From Chitinophagales bacterium (GTDB lineage: Bacteria > Bacteroidota > Bacteroidia > Chitinophagales > Chitinophagaceae), in NCBI GenBank assembly GCA_026936105.1, contig JAIXKI010000024.1, positions 1 through 64,000 on the forward strand: a stretch of DNA of 64,000 bases. The letters run 5' to 3'. Below are positions 43,810-52,213 of the stretch, piece after piece. The first letter of the stretch is position 1. Each line of letters begins with the position of its first letter. The translations under genes were made by a program, and so were the position numbers. Below the pieces are notes generated by a model, which ran no database searches, was not told where the DNA came from, and saw nothing but the letters and a program-made list of their open reading frames with translations.

Positions 43810-45213
43810 CTATTTATTAAGACTGACCCCAACTTTGAAACCGAAATCAAACAGATTTTCTTTTACCGGATATTGACTCTGGAAGCTTGATAACAACTGG
43901 TAACGGATCTGAGGTCCCAATTGCCAATCCATTTTGTTGGTGGAATAGTTCACGAATAATTCCAGGCCTGTGTTCATATTCCATCTGCGTACCAGCCATG
44001 GCACCTCCAGGTAATTTTTATAATCTGTAGAGATCAGGTATGCTTTATCACTGATAATGTAAGTAGGCTGAATGGTTCCGGCAATGCCGAAGTTGGTTTT
44101 ACTGCTTCCCTTCAAATTATATTCTATGCCGATAGGTGCAGAAGCAGAGAAATAAAAGTTTTGCAACCACCCTGAGTTATATCCGTTAAAGTTCCGGTAA
44201 CGGGCCACTTCATTGAGTGAATCACGCCTTCCCGAACTACTGGTGCTGTTAAGGGCAATGGTTGCTACCTCATTGTTGTACGAGTATGCTTTTATTCCGT
44301 ATCTGTTAATGTTGAACTGTATCCCTGCTCGTATTTTGATGTTCTTTGTAACATGATAGCCAGTATTGACTCCTATTTCAAAGCCCATATCCGGCTTGTG
44401 GGTAACCACATTATTCACATCATACAAATAAGCATAGCTGTAATTACTGGATGCATATGAGTTGTTTTGCAGGTAAGACTTGTTTTCAGAAAGTCTTCTG
44501 TAACTGACCGTTGGAGTTATGAATATTTGCCATTTTAATTTTCTGTTCTTCATGGCAGATTTTTCTGGTAGGGTCGTAGTATTGTCAGATCCGGGAGCAA
44601 TCAATTCTTCACCTGTATCAGGCAATGCAAAATCTTCGAATGAATTTTCCGTTTTTTGAACCGGATCAGTGCCCTCATTGACTTTACCGGATGTTACCGG
44701 ATTCAAAGATACCTCAGTGTTATTGGTGGTCAATGAAACTTCAGAAATATTGATCTGATTGAAATCTATATTTTGGGTAATCGGTTTGGTAAGTGAGGGT
44801 TGTTTAAGTAAATGATCTGAATTTTCATTAAAGATTGCGTCTTCTTCTTTAAGAGCTTTTTTCTTTACAGAAAGTAAAGGAGAATTAGAGCTGAGAATGT
44901 AAGAAGTTGAATTGTTTGGTTGTTTAATTTCCTGAGAATTCCTGTTAACACTCCGATTTATAGAATTATTCAGTTCTGGATTATTGATCAGATAATGGCT
45001 TTGTTGTGTTACTTTTGGAGGAGTCACCAACATCCATGTTACGACAGCGGAGGAAATCATCAACAAAGCAAAGCCCAGGCCATACCATTTCCATTTAGTG
45101 TGGAGCGTCGAATGAATACCTTTCCACACTTTTTCAGAAGGGTACATTCTGTACTGATCCGCATTTTGTTGAACAAATTTTTCAAAATCATTATTGTCAA
45201 AACTCCTCTGCAT
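43810..45213 (-). CDS. membrane-anchored beta-barrel-like protein paired with an ECF sigma factor
   Basis: A 467-residue protein that I know only as a Bacteroidota-type architecture. Residues 1-42 are polar (DNNDFEKFVQQNADQYRMYP) and probably cytoplasmic. Residues 44-62 form one transmembrane helix (GLGFALLMISSAVVTWMLV). Residues 65-225 are a low-complexity Asn/Ser/Thr linker. The rest is beta-rich with alternating aromatic residues like an outer-membrane barrel (FYFSASAPIGIEYNL), ending in FKVGVSLNK. It starts 30 bases after an ECF sigma gene. The short N-terminal domain could bind the sigma factor as an anti-sigma. It may link outer and inner membranes, but this is inferred. Confidence 0.65.
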   Translation of the reverse strand: MQRSFDNNDFEKFVQQNADQYRMYPSEKVWKGIHSTLHTKWKWYGLGFALLMISSAVVTWMLVTPPKVTQQSHYLINNPELNNSINRSVNRNSQEIKQPNNSTSYILSSNSPLLSVKKKALKEEDAIFNENSDHLLKQPSLTKPITQNIDFNQINISEVSLTTNNTEVSLNPVTSGKVNEGTDPVQKTENSFEDFALPDTGEELIAPGSDNTTTLPEKSAMKNRKLKWQIFITPTVSYRRLSENKSYLQNNSYASSNYSYAYLYDVNNVVTHKPDMGFEIGVNTGYHVTKNIKIRAGIQFNINRYGIKAYSYNNEVATIALNSTSSSGRRDSLNEVARYRNFNGYNSGWLQNFYFSASAPIGIEYNLKGSSKTNFGIAGTIQPTYIISDKAYLISTDYKNYLEVPWLVRRWNMNTGLELFVNYSTNKMDWQLGPQIRYQLLSSFQSQYPVKENLFDFGFKVGVSLNK

Positions 45214-45243
45214 AATCAGTCAATAATTAGGGTGCGTTTAAAA

Positions 45244-45825
45244 TCATCTTTGACTAACTGCTTCCAGCCAGCCCAGTTGTTGTTTTGGTTTCTGTAATAT
45301 TCTCTTTCGTACCAGTATTTCTTCCAGCATTGCCTTTGCCCTTGTATATTGGCTCCGGCTGGTGCTTTCTTCAATATCGAGCATTTTACTAATCTCTCTA
45401 TGACTGTACCCCTCAATAGCATATAAATTTAATACCGTTCTGTAACCAATAGGTAATAACCGGATACATTCTACCACTTGTTTGGCCTGGATAATCGAAG
45501 GAATGCTATCTTCTCTTACCTGGGCGCCTGAGGCATGAATGATATCAACATTTTCATTGAACCTCTTGTTTTTTTTCAGGATGTTGATGCAGGTGTGTAC
45601 AATGATCTTCCGGATCCAACCCTCGAATGCGCCGCGGTTCTCAAAACTCCTGATCTGCAAAAAGACTTTGATAAAGCCCTCTTGAAGCATGTCTTCAGCA
45701 TCTTCACGAGTATGTGCGAAGCGATAACATACTGCAAGCATTTTGGGGCTATACTTATTGTAAAGCTCCTTTTGTGCAGCGGCATCATTCTTCAAACATC
45801 CTTTTAAAATGGCTTCCTCGGTCAT
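45244..45825 (-). CDS. ECF RNA polymerase sigma factor
   Basis: A 193-residue sigma-70 family factor with region 2 (LYNKYSPKMLAVCYRFAHTR and EDMLQEGFIKVFLQI) and region 4 (GYSHREISKMLDIEESTSRS), lacking regions 1 and 3 as ECF factors do. The gene directly downstream in the same direction encodes a one-helix protein whose N-terminal 42 residues could be an anti-sigma domain. It is the second ECF factor of the window, less than half similar to the one at 14684. Confidence 0.9.
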   Translation of the reverse strand: MTEEAILKGCLKNDAAAQKELYNKYSPKMLAVCYRFAHTREDAEDMLQEGFIKVFLQIRSFENRGAFEGWIRKIIVHTCINILKKNKRFNENVDIIHASGAQVREDSIPSIIQAKQVVECIRLLPIGYRTVLNLYAIEGYSHREISKMLDIEESTSRSQYTRAKAMLEEILVRKRILQKPKQQLGWLEAVSQR

Positions 45826-45959
45826 ACCTACCGTTTGGCTGCCTGTAATTTAGACAAAAATCCCAATTGTATGCTGCATGACAATGTAAAAAATTGTATA
45901 TCCGGCGAAATAATTTGGACAAATGCTATCCATTTATCTATGAATTCAGCCACTGTTGC

Positions 45960-48092
45960 TCAAAATTGAAACCGGCAGGCAATGACCAGGTTCGATCCGG
46001 CAGCTACTATCCCGGAAGAATAGGGCCTGTATCGCTGGTTGGTTAAATTCTCCCATCCGACTGTAAGTTGCAGTTTTTGAGCGATCTGGTACATAGTTTT
46101 CAGGTTAACTGTGTACCAGCCGGGTGAATAGGGTTTGCCATTTGTATCTTTTGCGTAAATATCTGTCTTGGCTTTTTCGGATGGCGCCAGGTCTTCATTT
46201 TTTATCTGGCTGTTATATTGTACATTTATTTCTGCTACAAACTTTTTTATACTGTATCTAAGTACAGAACTGCCATAAAATGGTGGTGCATGGCGCAAGG
46301 GTACCTGTTCATTTTTCTCTTCATCAGTTTCTTTTCCCGAGATCCAGTTCGCATACGTAAGAAATGAAAAATCCTTTGCCATAGAAACTTTTATACTTGC
46401 CTGCAGACCGGTGACATGGGCTTTCGCAACGTTTTGCAAGGATTCTACCTGGCTTTTTACGCCGTCAAATATTATACTGTCCTGTCCGTTAAAGGTGCCG
46501 GTACGGCGGACAATGGCATGGTTGAGTATGGTATGAAAGGCATTTACTTCAACCCTGAATTTTCTGTGTATATTTTTGATGATCCCTATTTCAAAATTCC
46601 AGGCATATTCGGGGGTCAGTCCGGGATTGGGAACGGTTACATTTCCCGGAACGCTTTCAAACAGTTTGCCGATATCATCTATGTTAGGCATCCGGTAACC
46701 GGAAGAAATATTACCATTCAGTTGCCAATTTTCTGCCGGGCGGAATACCAATCCGGCATTCCCAGTAAAAGCACCGTCTTTTAGTATTGCTTTCTGGAAA
46801 GGGAATTTGATAAAGGTAGTATCAAAATTTGCTTTCAGTATATTGTAACTGTAGCGTATCCCGGTTGTCAGTGTCAGTTTCGGATTGGGATTTATCCGGT
46901 AGCTCATATAAGCTCCTGCAGAACTCCAGATACTGCCATTCGGATAACGGGATACTGAGGGGATATGGCTTTTGTTATCGATGTTTGTTTGTTCACCTCT
47001 CGAAAAGACTTTGTTATATACATATTCCAACCCATAAAACAATTGACCCTCTCCGTTTGCCGATCTGCTTTCCCCAAATGACTTAGAAGCATCAATGTTG
47101 GCGCTTAGCGCATCAACCCGCTCTGTTTGTGTGGTGCGGATATTGTTTCCCCGCCTCCGGTCAATCCGGCTTTCTTCATAGTCCTGATAAGCAATAATGA
47201 TTTTTGCTTCATCATATAAGCCGCTTTTCTTTTTATGAAATATATTCAGGTTGTGCATTTTCCAGTTCATGGGACCGTAGTTCCATTCGGCAAAGCGAAG
47301 TGCTCCGTTCCGGTACTGTATCAGCCTGTCGTATCTTGGGGCGTCACCTGTTACAGCCTGTACATAACTATATTGAATATTCCAGAAAGGATTAGGTTTG
47401 AAACGGACTTTCTGGATAAAATTTACTTGTTGATAACCACTGAAACGCTGAACTCGGGGATCGTTATTTTGAAAGATGCTGTCTTTACCATTTATTCTTT
47501 CAACATATTCCGGCCGGAGATAATTTTCCTGGCCTTTTTTCCCGTTCCTGCCCATTTTCAGGTCATCAAAACTGCTGAATGAAAAGGATGAGAGGGCCGC
47601 CCATTTTTTCCATCCCACATTGATGTCCGCATGAATAGTTTTTTCCTTATCCGCTGTAGAATATCTGGCAAGAACACTTCCGGTTGTTAATGTTTTTAAA
47701 TCTTTTGATAGCCGGGGTGCCAGAGTGTGAAAATCCATTACTCCTCCAATTGCATCGCTGCCGTAAATCAGGGAACCCGGCCCAAAGATCACTTCAACCG
47801 CTTCTGTACTCAATGCATCAATACTGATAACGTTTTGCAGATTGCCGCTCCGGTAAATAGCATTGTTCATCCGGACACCATCTACCACCAGCAAAACCCG
47901 GTTGGTAGCAAAGCCCCTGATCATAGGACTGCCGCCACCCAACTGGCTTTTTTGAATAAATATCGTTCCACTCTGACCAAGCAGGTCAGCGGAGGTCTGG
48001 GGATTATTACGCAGGATGTCTGATTTGCTTATTTTGACAACTTTATTTGGAACTTCATTGAGTTTTTGTTCCCATTTATTTATTGAGATCAC
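45960..48092 (-). CDS. TonB-dependent receptor (hemoglobin/heme type), 5' end frameshifted
   Basis: The intact frame codes 710 residues from a GTG at 48092 and lacks a signal peptide. Upstream, the same frame continues to about 48178 with a good signal (KIFLTGILSLLYLIVFAQT), but the ATG at 48187 is followed by six A where seven are needed, so it is out of frame. The plug has NNPQTSADLLGQSGTIFIQK and GGGSPMIRGFATNRVLLVVDG, a pattern of the heme/hemoglobin receptor subfamily; the barrel ends in LVIACRFQF with terminal Phe. It is likely the outer-membrane step of heme uptake, next to a heme-binding protein gene. The error could be in the organism or in the assembly. Confidence 0.8.
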   Translation of the reverse strand: MISINKWEQKLNEVPNKVVKISKSDILRNNPQTSADLLGQSGTIFIQKSQLGGGSPMIRGFATNRVLLVVDGVRMNNAIYRSGNLQNVISIDALSTEAVEVIFGPGSLIYGSDAIGGVMDFHTLAPRLSKDLKTLTTGSVLARYSTADKEKTIHADINVGWKKWAALSSFSFSSFDDLKMGRNGKKGQENYLRPEYVERINGKDSIFQNNDPRVQRFSGYQQVNFIQKVRFKPNPFWNIQYSYVQAVTGDAPRYDRLIQYRNGALRFAEWNYGPMNWKMHNLNIFHKKKSGLYDEAKIIIAYQDYEESRIDRRRGNNIRTTQTERVDALSANIDASKSFGESRSANGEGQLFYGLEYVYNKVFSRGEQTNIDNKSHIPSVSRYPNGSIWSSAGAYMSYRINPNPKLTLTTGIRYSYNILKANFDTTFIKFPFQKAILKDGAFTGNAGLVFRPAENWQLNGNISSGYRMPNIDDIGKLFESVPGNVTVPNPGLTPEYAWNFEIGIIKNIHRKFRVEVNAFHTILNHAIVRRTGTFNGQDSIIFDGVKSQVESLQNVAKAHVTGLQASIKVSMAKDFSFLTYANWISGKETDEEKNEQVPLRHAPPFYGSSVLRYSIKKFVAEINVQYNSQIKNEDLAPSEKAKTDIYAKDTNGKPYSPGWYTVNLKTMYQIAQKLQLTVGWENLTNQRYRPYSSGIVAAGSNLVIACRFQF

Positions 48093-48348
48093 TATCTCTT
48101 CCAGCGTTTTTTCATCAAGGCTGTCTGTTTGTGCAAATACAATTAGATATAAAAGAGATAAAATTCCGGTCAGAAATATTTTTTCATAATTTTTAAATTA
48201 TTATCCAGGCTTTTTAATATTTAAAGTGTACAGAAAAAATTAAATAGTATTCCGGTCCCTTTTGTTCAACGGAAATTTCAGAAGTTGTATTAACCTCAGA
48301 ATCTAAATAGGCTGTCTGCTTTTGATTTATTAAACTGTCAAAGCGGAA

Positions 48349-48879
48349 TTATCCTTTCCGGCATATACTATTGAACTGCAAAGCCTGGGGTGGCGGTGTG
48401 AAAATAGCCCGGAAGGGAGAGCAAAGGTTATTATTATAAGAATCAGGGAGTGTTTTTCCGGCAAAGTATGGAGACGGTAAAAGTCCCTGTGCAACAGGAA
48501 GCGCCTGAATCATCTGGAATAATTGTAACAGTTGGCTATTACTTTCAGTGTCTTCATCCTGTTGTTTTTTTATTGCGAGGTTCAGGAGCGCCGTTTCCTC
48601 AAAGTCGTATAACCCGGTGACCTGATAAAAACCGTCACCTTGTTCCGTTACATATTGCACATCAAACATATTTTCACCGACAAGGATTTCGGAACCGGGT
48701 TGTATCCCATTCTTTCCGGGATGGTAAATAATGAAAGTCTGCAGGTTTTCTTCTTCCAGCCGCTCTTTCATTTTATGCTGAATGGACTTTTTTTTGAAGT
48801 GGATCATGAAAGGTACAATCATTGGTTCTGCTGTCACTGCCAGTAAAATCAAGGATAATATGCCTGTGTATTTCCTCAA
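48349..48879 (-). CDS. small membrane-anchored protein upstream of the TonB receptor
   Basis: A 176-residue protein with an N-terminal hydrophobic helix (YTGILSLILLAVTAEPMIVPF) followed by FKKKSIQHKMKERLEEENL, a charged amphipathic stretch. The C-terminal end is PFRAIFTPPPQALQFNSICRKG. I know no function. Similar short proteins occur next to TonB receptors of heme or metal uptake in Bacteroidota, which fits its place between the heme-binding protein and the receptor. Confidence 0.55.
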   Translation of the reverse strand: MRKYTGILSLILLAVTAEPMIVPFMIHFKKKSIQHKMKERLEEENLQTFIIYHPGKNGIQPGSEILVGENMFDVQYVTEQGDGFYQVTGLYDFEETALLNLAIKKQQDEDTESNSQLLQLFQMIQALPVAQGLLPSPYFAGKTLPDSYNNNLCSPFRAIFTPPPQALQFNSICRKG

Positions 48880-48903
48880 AAGGTACTCTGTTTAGTTACC
48901 AAG

Positions 48904-49389
48904 CTATTTTTTTCTGACCAGGCTGTCCATCGGGTATTTTGACTTCATGCTTTCCCGGGAAGCATCCGCCCAGGCCATAAGCTTATTTTTATCCGCCTCT
49001 GAAAGCACCGCATCATTGTGTGTCCAGGTGTAGGATTTTATTGGCATCTTTCCTTCTTTCACCTGTTCGGTTATTTCCTCGAATTTGTGGTATTGAAAGC
49101 GTAAAGATTTGTTGGTAAATTCATCGAAATTGATCTCACTCTTTCCTTTTTTAATATGATGATTGAGCCACCAGGCGACCGGCTGGACATTGGCATACCA
49201 GGGATAATTGGAATTATTGCTATGGCAATCATTGCAGGATCTTGCTAAAATGGATTTTATATCGTCCGGTACTGAAAACGAGTTGCCGATATAATTAAGC
49301 TGATCGCCTTCCGATTTATTTCTTTTCGGATGAAAAAGTTGAATGACCACCAATGCAATCAATAATACAGCCAGAATCTTTTTAATCAT
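48904..49389 (-). CDS. heme-binding domain protein (c-type CxxCH)
   Basis: A 161-residue exported protein. The N-terminal helix (ILAVLLIALVVIQLFHPK) acts as anchor or signal. A single CNDCH motif binds heme c, followed by SNNSNYPWYANVQPVAWWLNHH, the signature of the Haem_bd/DUF family common in Bacteroidota. It is probably periplasmic and may bind heme or carry electrons. It lies 24 bases upstream of the small protein gene and 30 bases downstream of gpmI, in the same direction. Confidence 0.85.
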   Translation of the reverse strand: MIKKILAVLLIALVVIQLFHPKRNKSEGDQLNYIGNSFSVPDDIKSILARSCNDCHSNNSNYPWYANVQPVAWWLNHHIKKGKSEINFDEFTNKSLRFQYHKFEEITEQVKEGKMPIKSYTWTHNDAVLSEADKNKLMAWADASRESMKSKYPMDSLVRKK

Positions 49390-49419
49390 AATCTTTATTG
49401 TTATACATTAAAATTACAA

Positions 49420-50946
49420 TTAATTAATTAATAAATCTCCGGTCATTTCTTCTGGAACAGGAAGGTTCATCATCGTTAAAATAGTAGGAGCTATGTCACC
49501 GAGTTTTCCCGGGCAGATGACGCCTTTCCATTCTTTGTCAATGATGAAAAAAGGAACAGGGTTTTTGGTATGGGCGGTATTGGGGCTGCCGTCTTCATTG
49601 ATCATGTAATCGGCATTTCCGTGATCGGCAGTCAAAAAAATTGTATATCCGTTTTCCAGTCCTGCCGTTACGATCCTGCTGACACATTGATCCACCGTTT
49701 CAACGGCTTTAACGGCTGCTTCCCATACACCGGTGTGGCCGACCATGTCGGCATTGGCATAGTTCAGACAGATAAAATCAGCCGTTTGATTTTTAATTTC
49801 AGGGATAAGGGCATCGGTCACTTCATAAGCGCTCATTTCCGGTTTGAGATCGTAAGTAGCCACTTTGGGAGAAGGGATCATGATCCTCTTTTCGCCTTCG
49901 AAAGGTTTTTCTCTGCCGCCACTGAAGAAGAAAGTGACATGAGGATATTTTTCTGTTTCAGCAATCCGGATCTGTTTCAGATGATTGTTCTGTATCACCT
50001 CACCAAGGGTATTTTTCAAATCATCATTTTCAAATATGATCGAAATGTTTTTAAAATCATGATCGTATTCAGTCATCGTGGTATAATCCAGGTTTAATTT
50101 CTTCATGCCTTGATCCGGCATGTCGGTTTGGGTTAGTACCTGAGTGATCTCGCGGCATCTGTCGGTACGGAAATTAAAGCAGAGGACCACATCACCGTCC
50201 TTTATAGTGGTAAGAGGCCTCTGTGCTTCATCAAATATCACAGCCGGAACGATGAATTCATCGGTCACATTCTTGTTGTAAGAATTTTCTACAGCCTGCA
50301 ATGCATCTGTTGCTTTATCACCTGTGCCATTTACCATGGCATCATACGCCAGCTTTATTCTTTCCCAACGTTTGTCCCTGTCCATTGCATAATAACGGCC
50401 GCTGACGGTTGCAATCTTTCCCACAGTATTGTTTATATGCTCCTGCAGTTCTTTGATGAATCCTAAACCATTTTTTGGGTCACAATCGCGGCCATCTGTG
50501 AAAGCATGAATGAAAACGTTTTGCAGTCCCTCAGTCTTGCAAACATCAAGGATCGCTTTCAGATGATCTATATGAGAATGAACTCCGCCATTGCTCACCA
50601 ACCCCATCAAGTGAAGGGGTTTATTAATTTCTTTTGCATATCGGATAGACCGAAGTAATACCGGATTTTTTGCAAACTTTCCGTCTTTGATCGCCTTGTT
50701 GATCCTTTGCAGTTCCTGGTAAACGATCCTTCCGGCACCCAGATTCAGATGGCCTACTTCTGAATTCCCCATCTGGCCATCCGGCAGACCAACGGCTTCA
50801 CCGCAGGTAGTTAGTGTGGAATGCGGGTATTTTGTGTATAATGACCTGAAAAATGGTGTACGGGCATTTTGAATTGCATCCGATGAGGCAACTTTTCCAA
50901 GGCCCCACCCGTCCATTATCAGCAAAATCACTTTGTGCTTATTCAT
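49420..50946 (-). CDS. gpmI: 2,3-bisphosphoglycerate-independent phosphoglycerate mutase
   Basis: A 508-residue metalloenzyme of the alkaline phosphatase superfamily. The metal and nucleophile motifs are all there: LLIMDGWGLG at the start, GQMGNSEVGH with the catalytic Ser, VFIHAFTDGRDCDP, and LTADHGNADYM and NTAHTKNPVPF near the end. It interconverts 3- and 2-phosphoglycerate in glycolysis with manganese. The length is standard. It is transcribed away from DUF4783. Confidence 0.95.
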   Translation of the reverse strand: MNKHKVILLIMDGWGLGKVASSDAIQNARTPFFRSLYTKYPHSTLTTCGEAVGLPDGQMGNSEVGHLNLGAGRIVYQELQRINKAIKDGKFAKNPVLLRSIRYAKEINKPLHLMGLVSNGGVHSHIDHLKAILDVCKTEGLQNVFIHAFTDGRDCDPKNGLGFIKELQEHINNTVGKIATVSGRYYAMDRDKRWERIKLAYDAMVNGTGDKATDALQAVENSYNKNVTDEFIVPAVIFDEAQRPLTTIKDGDVVLCFNFRTDRCREITQVLTQTDMPDQGMKKLNLDYTTMTEYDHDFKNISIIFENDDLKNTLGEVIQNNHLKQIRIAETEKYPHVTFFFSGGREKPFEGEKRIMIPSPKVATYDLKPEMSAYEVTDALIPEIKNQTADFICLNYANADMVGHTGVWEAAVKAVETVDQCVSRIVTAGLENGYTIFLTADHGNADYMINEDGSPNTAHTKNPVPFFIIDKEWKGVICPGKLGDIAPTILTMMNLPVPEEMTGDLLIN

Positions 50947-51170
50947 GAAAATTTGTTTAGAATTGATGGTAACTGACCTGATTTTTAAATAAAAAACCGG
51001 ATTTTACAGGGATTTATCCCTTTTTTAGGTGTGCAAATCTACATTCATTTGATCTATTACCCTTTGAAATGGCTAAAGCTGCTGATTTTTAGTAATTTGT
51101 GTTATTAAAAGTGACGATTTTAATAATGGCATATTTTTAGTTCAATATAACTGCGAAAATCATTATTAGG

Positions 51171-51560
51171 ATGAAACAATTATTTACTTTTCTTTTGATC
51201 ACTCCGCTTATCATGCTTTCCGCTTTTACCCAGCAGAACGACATTGATGGAGTTATTGGCGCATTGCGCTCGGGAAATGCAGAAGAATTGTCCAAGTACT
51301 TTGATGACAATGTTGAATTAACACTGCCTGACAAGAGCGATACTTACAGTAAGGCACAGGCAGTTCAGATCTTAAGGGATTTCTTCAACAATAATAGTGT
51401 AGCAAATTTTGAATTGAAGCATAAAGGTGACAATGGCGGTGGCCAGTTTTGTATCGGGACCTTGCAAACAAAAAGCGGGAACTTCCGTACAACCGTCTTC
51501 ATGAAATTAAAAGGATCCAGGCAGGTAGTGAAGCAGATCCGTTTTCAGGCAATAGAATAG
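51171..51560 (+). CDS. DUF4783 protein (NTF2-like), exported
   Basis: A 129-residue protein with a signal peptide (LFTFLLITPLIMLSAFTQ). The body, IDGVIGALRSGNAEELSKYF and PDKSDTYSKAQAVQILRDFF, fits DUF4783, a small periplasmic cone-shaped domain of the NTF2-like type specific to Bacteroidota. Function is unknown. A very good terminator hairpin stands 24 bases after the stop. The 224 bases upstream separate it from gpmI and should hold both promoters. Confidence 0.8.
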   Translation: MKQLFTFLLITPLIMLSAFTQQNDIDGVIGALRSGNAEELSKYFDDNVELTLPDKSDTYSKAQAVQILRDFFNNNSVANFELKHKGDNGGGQFCIGTLQTKSGNFRTTVFMKLKGSRQVVKQIRFQAIE

Positions 51561-51583
51561 TAGTAAAATGATTTGAGATAACA

Positions 51584-51619
51584 ACAGCTCCGGTGTTTAT
51601 TGCCGGAGCTGTTTATTTT
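51584..51619 (+). terminator. intrinsic terminator after DUF4783 gene
   Basis: ACAGCTCCGG (51584-51593) pairs perfectly with CCGGAGCTGT (51603-51612) around a 9-base loop, and TTATTTTTG follows. It lies between the DUF4783 gene and the SUI1 gene. Confidence 0.88.
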
Positions 51620-51660
51620 TGTACACACCGGCCAATAGTCCGGAAGTTTTAAAAAAAGAT

Positions 51661-52005
51661 ATGTCAAAGAAAAACAAGCCTGACGGCAGAGGATTTGTAT
51701 ATAGCACCGATCCCGGTTTTCAATTTGAACATGGAGCGGAAGCTCCGGAAACATCACCCCCTTCTCAGCAAACATTGAAAGTAAGACCCGATACAAAACA
51801 ACGGGCAGGAAAAGTTGTTACTCTGATCGAAGGTTTTGTTGGAAAAGAAGATGATCTGAAAGAACTGGAGAAAAAACTGAAATCATTTTGTGGAACCGGC
51901 GGATCTTCTAAAGACGGGATCATTATCATTCAGGGAGACCAGCGGGAAAAAATAGTTCAATGGCTGCTGAAAAATAATTACAGCAAAACAAAAAAAGTCA
52001 ATTGA
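51661..52005 (+). CDS. SUI1/eIF1-like translation factor (YciH)
   Basis: A 114-residue protein from the ATG at 51661; the frame is open from 51619 but would cross the terminator stem. The SUI1 domain covers about residues 35-110: KVVTLIEGFVGKEDDLKELE, KSFCGTGGSSKDG and IIIQGDQREKIVQWL. Bacterial SUI1 proteins resemble eIF1 and may tune start-codon choice, though their roles are little studied. A Gly/Asp-rich N-terminal part precedes the domain. Confidence 0.88.
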   Translation: MSKKNKPDGRGFVYSTDPGFQFEHGAEAPETSPPSQQTLKVRPDTKQRAGKVVTLIEGFVGKEDDLKELEKKLKSFCGTGGSSKDGIIIIQGDQREKIVQWLLKNNYSKTKKVN

Positions 52006-52213
52006 CCGGTTTGGAAAAATGTCAGTAGCTCCGGATTTTTGTCAGTTCAATTATGAAATACTTTTAGTTCGAAACCAAAGTATTTGGCTTTCTTCTTCTT
52101 TACAGGATATTTCCATTGTTTAAGAGATTATTTTTTTATGAATCTTCTTTTTCTGAATTGGTTACTCAATGTTTCATCTCCGCGAAAAACTATTGGCGAT
52201 ATATCGTAATGTA

